From the NCBI GenBank assembly GCA_964035015.1, contig OZ036008.1:11113692-11177691 (forward strand): a DNA stretch of 64,000 bases, read 5' to 3'. The position numbers and the translations under genes are program-made. Position 1 is the stretch's first letter. Each line of letters starts with the position of its first letter. This document shows, piece after piece, positions 30,466-41,037 of the stretch. The notes beneath the pieces were generated by a model. That model worked only from the letters and a program-made list of their open reading frames with translations. It had not been told where the DNA came from and made no database searches. This DNA is from Corallium rubrum. Lineage: Eukaryota; Cnidaria; Anthozoa; Scleralcyonacea; Coralliidae.

Positions 30466-33400
30466 CTCTCTTAGATCAACTTTGCATTTCAATGCAGACT
30501 TGGCCACTACATATAACGACCCTTGGCCAGCTAGGGAGGCCACTTCTTGTCCATTCCAGCTAAATGTTGTTGAAACATTTGGTTTTTTCAGACGCTTCAT
30601 GCCAGGAACAGTGGTGAGGTAATCATATTGGATCAATTCATGTTCCCCCAGTACAAACAAATGTTTGAAGATTGATGATATCTCCTCTCTCACCTAATTG
30701 AGATTTTAAATAAGACAATTACATGTAGTATCATTGATATCAATTTGATATCTCCAATGGGTTCCTCTAGAAATTAGATTGCATAATAAGCAAAGAAAGA
30801 AAAGGTGGATTTTTTGGTCATACTATTGGTGCGTGCATTTTTCTATTTCATTGAGTGAAACAGCCAGACTGCAGAGTTGGGCAGTTTTCACCGAGATCTC
30901 AGGTGCACAAAAGCTGTAAAATCTCGGGGCATGGGTGCAAAAGATGTCCCAGGGGTGCAATCAGGGGCAGGCAGGGGAGATGTTTCAGTTAAACCAAAAA
31001 GTCCTGAAATACTGTAAAGTCCTAAAGTCCTGAAAATACATTGCCCAGAGAATGGTATAGGGGCAGATGAGGCATCAAAAATTGTTGCACAATAGAAGTC
31101 AGGGGTGTGCACCATTGCCCAACTCTGCAGTCTGGAGAAAGAGTGAAATGTTAAACCCGCTAAGTGTGTATGCAATTAATTAATAAAAGTTTTCAATTAA
31201 AATTTCCTAAATCCTTAAATAGAAACTAGTTTATTACAAATACAGATCACAGATGGTTAGGGCTAGTTTCCACTCAAGAAAATCCTCCACAGGATAGGAA
31301 TGGACAGGATAGTAGTTTGGATAGTAGTTTCCTTTGTATTAAAGTCATTAGTTCCAACAGAGAGCACACAAGATAAAGAAAACTTCCCTATCCATTCCAG
31401 ACATCCAGAAAATTTTCCTAAGTGGAAACTAGCCTTTAGAATGACAGTTACAGAGGGTCACCGAAAATTAGTACATGTACATGTATTCCCAAATCTGATT
31501 TAAGAGGTAGGACAATATCATTAACCCATTCTTGCTGAACAGGGCCTTTATGGAATATTCTGACCATGCGGAATCAAATTGTATGTTGTTGCTATACAAT
31601 AGAGTATGTTTAATAAATGTCAGTGCTGTTCTTTTTTTTATGATAATATATATATTTTAGGTGTTTTTTTTTGTGATTTATACTGTGATGAATGATACTT
31701 GTAGTTTCTATCAAAAATAGACACTGAAAGCACAATGGGTCATTCCAGAAAAGATCCATACCTCTCCCACAGAGGAAATTTGTGCCATCTGGGGAGGGGA
31801 GGGAGGTAAATCTATTTCTGATAATAGTAAAATGTACTAGGACATCCGAAGAGGGGAGGGGGTCAACTTCACATTTCCTCCGTGGGGGAGGTGTGGATGT
31901 TTTCTGGAATGACCCAATATACAAACCAACAAGAAATTGAAACTTTTATAATCAATCTATTGTGTCCTATTTTAGTATTTTATATGTATCTAACATATTC
32001 TTTGCCACCACCCCCTACCCATTTGCCACCCCCTCCCTATAAATAATGAACCCTCTAGGGTAAAGACCTTGTATACTATACAATGTACATACAATTATAT
32101 TTATAAAAACCAACACCTACAACTTAATAACTATTTCATGTATTGTAAATATATAGCTATACCTATTTAATTTATCTATTCAGTTATACACACATAAATG
32201 TGCATTCCTATAAATCACAGCACAATATAAATCACGAATTATCTTATTGCAAACCCAGGGGGTATGGTGGGTATCCAGATGTGAGACATTTGACCATCCT
32301 TTAGTCTGTTTAAACTGTTATATGCATGTAGATCAGTGGTGCACACCCGTTATATTTTTTTACTATAGCATATAAATTTGTTCTTTACTTAGTATGCACT
32401 CCACTGACCTATATGTAACTGTGAATTTTAAAACGGTTATGTGTAAGTCAGTGGTGCCCGTTACTTACTTTTTTACTATAGCATATAAATTATCTATTAT
32501 CTATTCTTACTTAGTGTGCACTCCACTGACCTACATATAACCATTGTATAACCGTTATACGCGAGTTGTCGGTTGTATAACTGTTATATATGAGTCAGTG
32601 GTACACGCCCATCGTGGAAATCAGCTTTTGTTGACGTTGTAAGCGTGTTTAAATAAAGTTATCTATCTATCTATCTTATCTATCCTCATTCATACGCATA
32701 CATGGATGATGGTCCAAGGATATACAGGAATTTCATTATACTTCCCTAAAGACTACTTTTTTTAAAGTCTGCCTCACACTGAAGATAGATTCAAGCGAAT
32801 AAAGAAATTTGATGAACATCTATTGATCGAAAAAAATTCGCATAAAAATATCCAGGAACGCCCGATCCCTCCCCCTATAAAGGTGCATTATTCCATTATT
32901 AAATATTTGTTTTACCTCTCGTGCTGTCCATGAAGACACCAAACGAATTTTGCCGATAAGTTCTCTTTGCGCTATTTCACCACGCTGACGCCCTCTTGGT
33001 ATCGGAATCGTACTGTTGTTTTCAAACATACTTTCGGGAAGACACACAACGTCTTTATTCCATGTCTTTGTTTTCCCTACCACACCGGATGTCGACCGTT
33101 TTCGCTTCGGTGCATTCTGTCTTTGTGTCGACGTTGGTTTGTCCTGTTCGTTGTTTACGCTTGAATTAGTTGGACGTAATGCGTTTCTACTAACACCACC
33201 AAACAACGATGGCAGACGCGTCTGAACAGACGGACTCCGACTCTCGTTTGTATTTCTATTGACAGGAGCTTCCCTTGAAGTTGAATTACTTGATGGTTCG
33301 TTTATACTCTAGCCATGTAAACACAGACAGCATTTGTGTCGGGTTATATTACTAGTAACTATGATTTGTCAAAGACAACGTTTAACATGCAAATGATGTA

Positions 33401-33512
33401 GAACAAATTAACAATCACAAATTAATCGTACCTGTTCGTTATCGAGATAATGAGAGACAGCGTTGGCGATTATCCTGCCAAGGGCAGCCGAGTCAACTCG
33501 ATTGCTCGCCAT
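30466..33512 (-). CDS. Truncated three-exon gene in the right arm of the palindrome
   Basis: This is the mirror copy of the left-arm gene. Exons on the minus strand are 33432-33512, 32916-33308 and 30466-30693, with the same lengths (81, 393, 228), phases and splice signals. The two copies point toward each other and both end before the centre. As far as I can see the coding exons are identical between arms, while most visible differences lie in introns and flanks. A transcript crossing the centre would form a very long hairpin, so double-stranded RNA from this locus is plausible (inference). The identity of the protein is unknown, as for the left-arm copy. Confidence 0.6.
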
Positions 33513-34182
33513 CGTCTTCTTTGAGTGCTGTTTCCCGCGCAAATGAGAATTGCGTCGAACGTGTTTCCCGCGCAATACTCGCGTACCAAACTCGGGTCAG
33601 ATTTTACCGCGGGAATACCTTGCGCGCATATAATGCTGCGCATACAATGAAATCATTTTTTATAAACATACTTTAATTTTTTACATGAAATGCAGTCGTT
33701 TTTATTTACAAATTATTGGTATGATTCATAAATTGAAAATAAAACGATAAATAATTTCATATTTATATTTGGATGTATATAAACAAAGCATGCATTATAT
33801 ATAAATAATGCATGTTTATATATAAATAATGCATGCATTATATATAAATAATGCGCACATTATATGTAAACAAAGTGGACAGTAAGAAATAAAGTGTATG
33901 TTATTTGTATATAATGAACCACTGTTTTAAGAATAAATTTTATTATTTGTAAATAATGTAAACGTTATATGTAAATAAATTTTATTATTTATAAATAATG
34001 TAAACGTTATATGTAAATAAATTTTATTATTTATAAATAATGCGCACATTATGTATGCAACAATATACCATGCTTTCGTTAAAAGAATTAATTGTTAGTA
34101 AATAATGATATCGAATCAACTAAATAACGTGAAATAATGCGAAATACCTACTAAATAATTATTTTACAAATGGCGCCTCATA

Positions 34183-35785
34183 CGAGCAAGGATATGCCGA
34201 CAGTCGTTTTACTACAGCTGTGGATGAAGATCTTCACTGCCCGATCTGTCTGAACGTCCTCAAAGATCCGCTACAATGCCAAATGAACGAACATTATTTT
34301 TGCACTCCTTGCATCACAAGGCATTTAGGCAATTTCCAAACCTGTCCTTCCTGTATGGAAGAGCTGTCTGTGAAGACGCTGAGAAAACCTGCGAGATACC
34401 TCACCAAGCACTTGTCGAAACTCGACATCCGTTGTGAGAATGAAAACCGAGGATGCCCCGAGTTTGTGAAGCTGGAAGATTTGAACAATCATCTCACAAT
34501 CTGTGGTTTCGCTCCCGTGACTTCCTCAAACAATGGCTGTAGCCAGGTGATCAACAAACAAGATATGATCCGACATGAGACTGAGATTTGTGAGTTAAGA
34601 AAGACAAAGTGCCATGAATGTGCTGAGATGAGAATAGAAATGGGCCAGATGAGAGAAGATATGGGCCAGATGAGAGAAGAGATGGGCCAGATGAGAGAAG
34701 AGAAGGGCCAGATGAGAGAAGATATGGGCCAGATGAGAGGAGATATGGGCCAGATGAGAGAAGAGATAGTAGGCCAACTGAAGATGTCTTTTGCAGAATT
34801 AAAAGACCAAATGAGCAAGATAATCAATGTAGTTGAAATGAAAGGAGTTCTGAATCCAAGTCCAAGTCTCCATGTTCCTTGTCCAGTTGAAGACAAAGAA
34901 GACATCATCGTGGTTGGAGGGTATAATGGTGTTGATCGACTTGTGTCCTCTGAGATGTTTGTGTGGTCCAAGAACAAATGGTTGCCTCTAAACGATGTAA
35001 ATGAGCCTCGCTCAGTTTCATCCTCAACATTGTACAAAAACCAGCTGCTTGTTGTAGGAGGACGGACTGATCAACACAATCTCATTGATAGCATCGAGGC
35101 ATTGTGTATTGATAAGCAACCAGCCCAGTGGTCTTATTATCCAGCCAAGCTACCATACCCATGCAGTGGCCACAGTTGTATTGTTTACCAAGATCGTCTT
35201 ATAGTTATTGGTGGACTGAAGGCAAGTAATAATAAGGGCTCCAATAGCATCCATGAAGTACATCTCACTCCACCTTATACTTCGAAGCTTTTGTCATGTA
35301 TGCCACAACCAAGAAACCATCATGGAACTGTGTGTTTTGGTGATGAGATTGTAATCATTGGAGGATTAGCTGGCTATAGTTGTAATCACATGAAAAGTGT
35401 GTTGTTGTTTAATATCAAAACCAACATGTGTAAAGCAATTACCCCACTGCCTTACCCCATTAGTTGTATGGCCACAGTGAAGTGGGGTGACAATGTTATA
35501 TTATTAGGAGGACAGAATTATCATGGTGAAACATTAAATACTGTAATGATGTATAATATTCAAACAGGAGAAACCCACATGTTACCAGCCATGATACATG
35601 AGAGAGCATCTGTTGTGACTGGCAATATGATTGTTGTAATCGGGGGGCATAACAAGGAGCAAAGAAAAATTTTAAATACTGTGGAATATTTTAGTTTTGC
35701 TAGTCTTTCATGGACTGAACTTCCCTCAATGATTGAAAGAAGGTCTTGTGCTACAGCTGTAGTGAAGCCAGTGAACTTTGCATAG
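34183..35785 (+). pseudogene. RING-Kelch gene 4, body without start codon
   Basis: Coding resumes at GAGCAAGGATATGCC and stays open to 35785 through the RING, TRAF fingers, coiled coil and six Kelch repeats. The ATG is stranded at 25612. Reading back into the element in the coding frame there is no ATG before an in-frame TGA, so a full protein could only be made by splicing or by starting inside the RING. Other changes are VTC to VTS in a TRAF-finger cysteine, and loss of four residues in the last blade (RSSCTAVVTG in relatives, RASVVTG here). It has the longest coil, about six 7-residue units. Because the frame is otherwise clean, the disruption is recent. Confidence 0.85.
34640..34765 (+). 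repeat. 21-bp coding minisatellite, about 6 units (gene 4)
   Basis: Six units in a row of ATGGGCCAGATGAGAGAAGA type (one begins AAGGGCCAG). This is the highest copy number in the family. Confidence 0.88.
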
Positions 35786-36288
35786 ATTGCAGAACTATAA
35801 AGAGTATGTGACGATAATTTTCCATGTGGACAAAATGTGATATTTTCATGTTATTCCAGTGGGACACACAAACCATGAATGTAATTGAACTTCATATAGA
35901 TATGTAAAATAATAAATAGCTGATTGTGGTAATTTTTTTATATATACAGATACATCAAATTAAATTGTCTTTAAATTTTCATATTTAGTAATTCTTTGTC
36001 AAGAGGTCAGCGATGACATCATCCTTAATGGCTACTTATAATTTATGATCTCTATGGGTTTGAGAATGTTCGATCCGCAGTTTACCCCGGGTGCCAGAGG
36101 TTCTCCTTTGTACCTTTCTCAGACTAATCCAGTATTGCTCCTATCAGGCTTTGAAGGTATCCTCGAGGGAAATTTAATTTCCACGCTCGTAGGACTGAAT
36201 GGGGGGATACGGGAGGACGCCAGGCGGTTTGGTGCGCAGTTTGCTTGTTCTTTATTGGACAAAAGCGCTTACTGAATGACGCCAAAGC

Positions 36289-36524
36289 ATGGAATCCCTC
36301 GAGGAAGGATATGCCTGCCGTCATTTTGCTACTGCTGTGGATGAAGATCTTCACTGCCCGATATGTCTGAACGTCCTCAAAGATCCGCTACAATGCCAAA
36401 TGAAAGAACATTTTGCACTCCTTGCATCACAAGGCATTTGCGCAAATTTCCAAACCTGTCCTTCGTGTATGGAAGACGCTGCGAAAACCTGCAAGATACC
36501 TCACCGAGGAACCCTGACCAGTTA
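36289..36524 (+). pseudogene. RING-only pseudogene fragment D
   Basis: This copy keeps the ATGGAATCCCTCGAGGAAGG start and reads into the RING (DEDLHCPICLN, CQMKEH). A deletion in the CATTATTTTTGC region and an extra base at GCGCAAATTTCC scramble the second half, and a 12-bp deletion removes part of GAAGAGCTGTC. It stops at a TAA after CTGACCAGT. Confidence 0.8.
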
Positions 36525-36816
36525 ACAGGTTCTCGGGCAGCTTTGTATTTTGCCGGTGAGTTCGTTTGTGCGGAATCGAATAGGGCACCGCCCTAATTTA
36601 GCCCTCCTCTCCCTCCTGCTTCTCCTTTCCCTGGTGTTATGATTGTTTTTCAACATGGGCGTTGTCCAAATGTTAGATTTTGGATTACTTAATGCAAGAA
36701 ATAATAAGAATTATTATCTTCATTAGTTTTGTGGCTTACCTTTTCAGCTTTCCTTCGCTCTCTTCTGCCATTGTGAAACGTGGTGTCGGATATATCCACA
36801 GTGACATGGAAAATTG

Positions 36817-36940
36817 CTAAAAATTCGCATTTTAAATATCGAACTTCACATAATATGAAGTTCTATTGAAAGTCAGAACAAGAAACTCTAAGTAAACTTC
36901 ATGTTGTGTGAAATTCGACATTTAAAATGCGAATTTTTAG
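36817..36940. repeat. Unit hairpin, copy 4
   Basis: Same arms as other unit hairpins, with a few substitutions in the right arm (AAATTCGACATTTAAAATGC). Confidence 0.75.
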
Positions 36941-37476
36941 CAACTTGTCAAGAAATCGCCGTGTTGCAATGTTCCTGTCAATATCGCAATTTAATGTCGC
37001 GCGGGAAAGAACATCCAGTTTGACTGTACGTTTATGTACACAAACAATGCGCATGTACATCTTATGTATAATTTTGGTTCAAGTGCATGGAATTTACAAA
37101 TTAGAAATATTTAGTTCGACGTGAAATCATAGACACCTTCTTTATATATTTTTCGTCCCTAACTATAAGCACGATTTTGTTCATTTACAGCATCCCTTCC
37201 GTTTGCCAAGGGGCTCCTTAGGTGAAGTGTTATTTAATGCTGAAAGAAAGAAAAAAACACAAGAAAAGAATAACTTGTTGAGAAATTGTGAGATTTTTAC
37301 GTGTGTACGTAGCTTATCAGTACGTTAACCTTAAGGCCATGTCACACGAGGCAATGTCTTTGCAACTTACAATGCAATTTTCGTCGAAAAAAAATATTGC
37401 AAGTGGCAGTGAGGGTGGGTGGGAGGAGGGGGGGGGGGAGTTTGTACAGAGTTCAATGGTTTGTACTGATTTGAAA

Positions 37477-37484
37477 TGACGTCA
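37477..37484 (+). promoter_or_regulatory. TGACGTCA box of RING-Kelch gene 5
   Basis: The box is 330 bp upstream of the ATG at 37807. The extra distance is the 239-bp insertion at 37550-37788 plus its duplication; without it the spacing would be 85 bp. Confidence 0.55.
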
Positions 37485-37549
37485 TACATTACGACATTAA
37501 TTACAAGTCGCGTGACTTGCTTGCTTGTTCTTTCGCTATACGTATTAAA

Positions 37550-37788
37550 GGGGGGGGGGGGGGGTGCACATGTCGCCAGTCTGAACTTCAAAACTTGTCG
37601 TGTCGCAATTTTAGGTCATTTTAGGACTTGGTCATGTCCCTGTCGTTATTTCGGCTTCATTTTTTTACTACTCTCCATTCGCTGTCGCAATTTTAGTCAA
37701 CTTTGGTTTCGTTTGTCGCCATTTCAGCTCTCGCATGTCGCTGATTTAACGCAATGTCGGCTGTCGGAATTTACCCTAACAGGGCCTC
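37550..37788. mobile_element. 239-bp insertion in the gene 5 promoter
   Basis: Flanked by a 6-bp duplication, ATTAAA (37544-37549, 37789-37794). The paralogous empty site is CGTATTAAATGACGCC. It begins with a long G run, contains repeated TGTCGC(A/C)ATTT words and ends CCCTAACAGGGCCTC. There is no coding capacity and the family is unknown. Confidence 0.7.
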
Positions 37789-37806
37789 ATTAAATGACGC
37801 CAAAGC

Positions 37807-39308
37807 ATGGAATCCCTCGAACAAGGATATGCCGACAGTTGTTTTACTACTGCTGTTGATGAAGATCTTCACTGCCCGATCTGCCTGAACGTCCTCAAAG
37901 ATCCGCTACAATGCCAAATGAACGAACATTATTTTTGCACTCCTTGCATCACAAGGCATTTAGGCAATTTCCAAACCTGTCCTTCCTGTATGGAAGAGCT
38001 GTCGGTGAAGACGCTGAGAAAACCGGCGAGGTACCTCACCAAGCACTTGTCGAAACTCGACATCTGTTGTGAGAATGAAAACCGAGGATGCCCCGAGTTT
38101 GTGAAGCTGGAAGATTTGAACAGTCATCTCACAATCTGTGGTTTCACTCCCGTGACTTGCTCAAACAATGGCTGCAGCCAGGTGATCAACAAACAAGATA
38201 TGATCCGACATGAGAATGAGATTTGTGAGTTAAGAAAGACAAAGTGCCATGAGTGTGCTGAGATGAGAATAGAAATGACGCAGATGAGAAAGGAGATGAA
38301 GGAGTCTTTTTTGCAGAATTAAAAGACCAAATGAACAAGATAATCAATGTAGTTGAAATGAAAGGAGTTATGAATCCAAGTCTCCATGTTCCTTGTCCAG
38401 TTGAAGGCAAAGAAGACATCATCGTGGTTGGAGGGTATAATGGCGTTGATCGACTTGCGTCCTCTGAGATGTTTGTGTGGTCCAAGAACAAATGGTTGCC
38501 ATTAAATGATGTAAATGAGCCTCGCTCAGCTTCATCATCAGCATTGTACAAAAACCAGCTGCTTGTTACAGGAGGACGGACTGGTGACCACAGTGTTATT
38601 GATAGCATCGAGGCATTGTGTATTGATAAACAACCAGCCCAGTGGTCTTATTATCCAGCCAAGCTACCATACCCATGCAGTGGCCACAGTTGTATTGTTT
38701 ACCAAGATCGTCTTATAGTTGTTGGTGGACTGATGGCAAATAGTGGTAAGGTCTCCAATGGCATCCATGAAGTACATCTCACTCCACCTTATACTTCTGA
38801 ATTTTTGTCACTTATGCCACAACCACGAAATTTACACGGAACCGTGTGTTTTGGTGATGAGATTGTAATAGTCGGAGGAGCAACTGGCTATTATTGTAAT
38901 CGCATGAAAAGTGTGTTGTTGTTTGATATCAAAACCAACAAATGTAAAATGATCACTCCACTGCCTTACGCTGTTAGTTCTATGGCCACAGTAAAGTGGG
39001 GGGACCATGTCATTTTATTAGGAGGGGCAAATTATCATGGTGAAACATTAAATACTGTAATGATGTACAATATTAAAACAGGAGAAACCCACATGTTACC
39101 AGCCATGATACATGAGAGATTAAACTGTACAGCTGTTGTCAGTGGCAATATTATTGTTGTAATGGGAGGAGTTGATATGGAGCAAAGAAAATATATAAAT
39201 ACTGTAGAATACTTCAGTTTTGCTAGCTTTTCATGGACTGAACTTCCCTCGATGATTGAAAGTAGGTCTTCTGCTACAGCTGTAGTGAAGCCAGTGAACT
39301 TTGCATAG
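37807..39308 (+). pseudogene. RING-Kelch gene 5, frameshifted in the coiled coil
   Basis: The first frame codes for the RING, TRAF fingers and the start of the coil and stops at 38322. The second frame, from about 38331, codes for the whole Kelch propeller. The break is a run of six T at 38307-38312 where the sister gene 2 has four (GAGTCTTTTGCAG), so two extra bases are present. It could be a pseudogene, a sequencing error in a homopolymer, or two separable products: a RING/TRAF protein of 171 residues and a Kelch protein. Blades 4-6 match gene 2 closely. One coil-proximal Arg is Cys (DICCENEN). The promoter also carries an insertion. Confidence 0.8.
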
Positions 39309-39559
39309 GTTGCAGAACTATAAAGTGTATGTGATGATAATTTTCCATGTGGACAAAATGTGATATTTTCATATTATTCCAGTGGGACAAACCAACCATG
39401 AATGTAATTGAACTTTACATAGATATGTAAAATAATAAATAGTTGATTGCGTTAATTTTGACATGTACATGTATATCAATTAAATTGTCTTTAAATTTTA
39501 ATATTTAGTAATTCTTTGTCAAGATGAAAACTGATCTCAGGTTTTGAGGGAAACAAATC

Positions 39560-39804
39560 GGGTAAACAGCAACAGAACTATTTTACCAATGCTGTCAAGG
39601 ACTGGAACGCTTTAGATACTGAACTATGGAAAGTTATCTCCGTTCAAGCCTTCAAAGCAGCCTTTTATAAAATGTAGTTTATTTGTTTTTGATATTTTTT
39701 TGTTACTTACTAGGACCCCTTTGAAAATCACGTCTTTTTGTGAAAGGGCATCCTGGGAAAACATTTGTTAAATAAATGAATAAATGAATAAATAAATAAA
39801 TAAT
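39560..39804 (+). mobile_element. 5'-truncated LINE 3' end, copy 4
   Basis: A more divergent copy: GGGTAAACAGCAACAGAAC, then a frame reading NAVKDWNALDTEL and FKAAFYKM before TAG, the CACGTCTTTTTGTGAAAGG block and a tail of TAAA/TGAA units. Confidence 0.7.
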
Positions 39805-39912
39805 CGTTAATGGGGATTTGAAAATGTAGTCGATCCGTAGTTTATTGCTCCTATCAGTCTGAGAAAGGTCTTGAAAGAACTACATGTACATCTCCCCCTC
39901 AGGTAAGTACCC

Positions 39913-40050
39913 TACTCCTTGCATCACGAGGCATTTGCGCAATTTCCAAACCGGTCCTTCGTGTATATGGAATAACTGTCGGTGATGACGCTGCGAAAAC
40001 CTGCGAGATACCTCATCGAGGAACAGGAACCGGTATTTTGCCGGTGCGAT
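39913..40050 (+). pseudogene. RING-only pseudogene fragment E
   Basis: Starts mid-RING at ACTCCTTGCATCACGAGGCA and runs through CGTGTATATGGAATAACTGTC, with an in-frame stop, to CTCATCGAGGAAC. The 5' half of the usual fragment is deleted. Confidence 0.75.
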
Positions 40051-40311
40051 AGTTTGTGCGGAATCAAATAGGGCACCGCCCTAATTTAGCAGGCGTTGTC
40101 CAAATGTTATCTAGCATATCCAAGTCTAACGTACGTAGCAGATTTCAGAGTACTTAAAGCAAGAAAATATAAGAATTATTATCTTCATTAGTTTTATGGC
40201 TTACCTTTTCAACTTTCCTTCGCTCTCTTCTGCCATTGTGAAACGTGGTTCCTTTGCAATTTTCAGTTCTATGGGAGTCGGATATATCCACAGTCACATG
40301 GCCAGCAAATT

Positions 40312-40429
40312 GCTAAAAATTCGCATTTTAAATATCGAACTTCACATAATATGAAGTTCTATTGTAAGTCACAATAATTAACTCGTTAAATGTTATGTGA
40401 AGTTCGATATTTAAAATGCGAATTTTTAG
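40312..40429. repeat. Unit hairpin, copy 5
   Basis: Near-perfect arms AATTCGCATTTTAAATATCG / CGATATTTAAAATGCGAATT around the same loop as copies 1 and 3. Confidence 0.78.
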
Positions 40430-40964
40430 CAACTTGCCAAGAAATCGCCTTGAATCGTTAACAAATATTGCAATGTCGTGGGAAAGAACATCCCGTGTGA
40501 CTGTAACTATATGTACGTGCACAAACAATGCGCATGTACATCATATATAATTTTGGTTCAAGTGCGTAGAATTTATAAATATTAGATTAGAAATATTTAG
40601 TTCGACGTGAAATCATAGACACCTTCCCTATAACTAAGCACTATTTTGTTTATTTACAGCATCCCTTCCGTCAACCTCGTACCCGGTTGTCAAATATTAT
40701 TTAATGCTGAAAGAAGAAAAAAAAAACAAGAAAAGAATAACTTGTTGAGAAATTGTGAGATTTTTACGTGTAGCTTATCAGTACGTTAACCTTAAGGCCA
40801 TGTCACACGAGGCAATTTTCTTTGCAACTTACAACGCAATGTTTGTCGAAAAAAAATATTGCAAGTTGCAGTCATTACATTACCACTAACTCTACTTTTC
40901 GCAACGCTGGGTGGGAGGGGGGGGGGAGTTTGTACAGAGTTCAATGGTTTGTACTGATTTGAAA

Positions 40965-40972
40965 TGACGTCA
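40965..40972 (+). promoter_or_regulatory. TGACGTCA box of RING-Kelch gene 6
   Basis: The box is 73 bp upstream of the ATG at 41038, in the same AAATGACGTCATACGTTACGA context as the other units. Confidence 0.55.
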
Positions 40973-41037
40973 TACGTTACGACATTTACACAGTTGGCGT
41001 GCCTTGCTTGCTTGTTCTTTCGCTATTACGCCAAAGC

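Larger units (their letters stand above)
25629..34182. mobile_element. 8.55 kb palindromic (foldback) transposon with 6-bp target duplication
   Basis: Two arms, 25629-29904 and 29905-34182, are reverse complements with no spacer; the centre is TACCGGTA at 29901-29908. The tips read TATGAGGCGCCATTTG and its complement. CGAGCA is duplicated at 25623-25628 and 34183-34188. By eye the arms differ at only a handful of sites: four substitutions noted near 27756, 28080, 28345 and 28414, plus small indels such as a C-run at 29580. Each arm starts with an AT-rich subterminal zone rich in TAAATAATAAAATTTATT and TTATATATAAATAATGC words, followed by three inward-pointing coding exons. No transposase is recognised. 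A 6-bp duplication is known for IS3EU, Dada and Polinton elements, but the tips do not identify the family. Confidence 0.85.

Noticed and set aside
28635-31175. Open frames of 95 and 103 codons in the palindrome arms as separate genes
   Set aside because: The 95-codon frame lies in an intron and has low-complexity content. The 103-codon frame is the third exon read past its splice donor.
25629-34182. The palindrome as a plain assembly artefact
   Set aside because: The arms differ at several sites and by 2 bp in length, and the whole is flanked by a target duplication that matches the intact paralogues. An artefact at the centre alone cannot be fully excluded without reads.
34220-34222. GTG at 34220 as the start of gene 4
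   Set aside because: It is an ordinary Val codon in all paralogues; nuclear genes of animals do not normally start at GTG in such a context.
40999-41037. Upstream extension of gene 6 (13 extra codons)
   Set aside because: It would need a GTG start; the conserved ATG at 41038 matches all paralogues.
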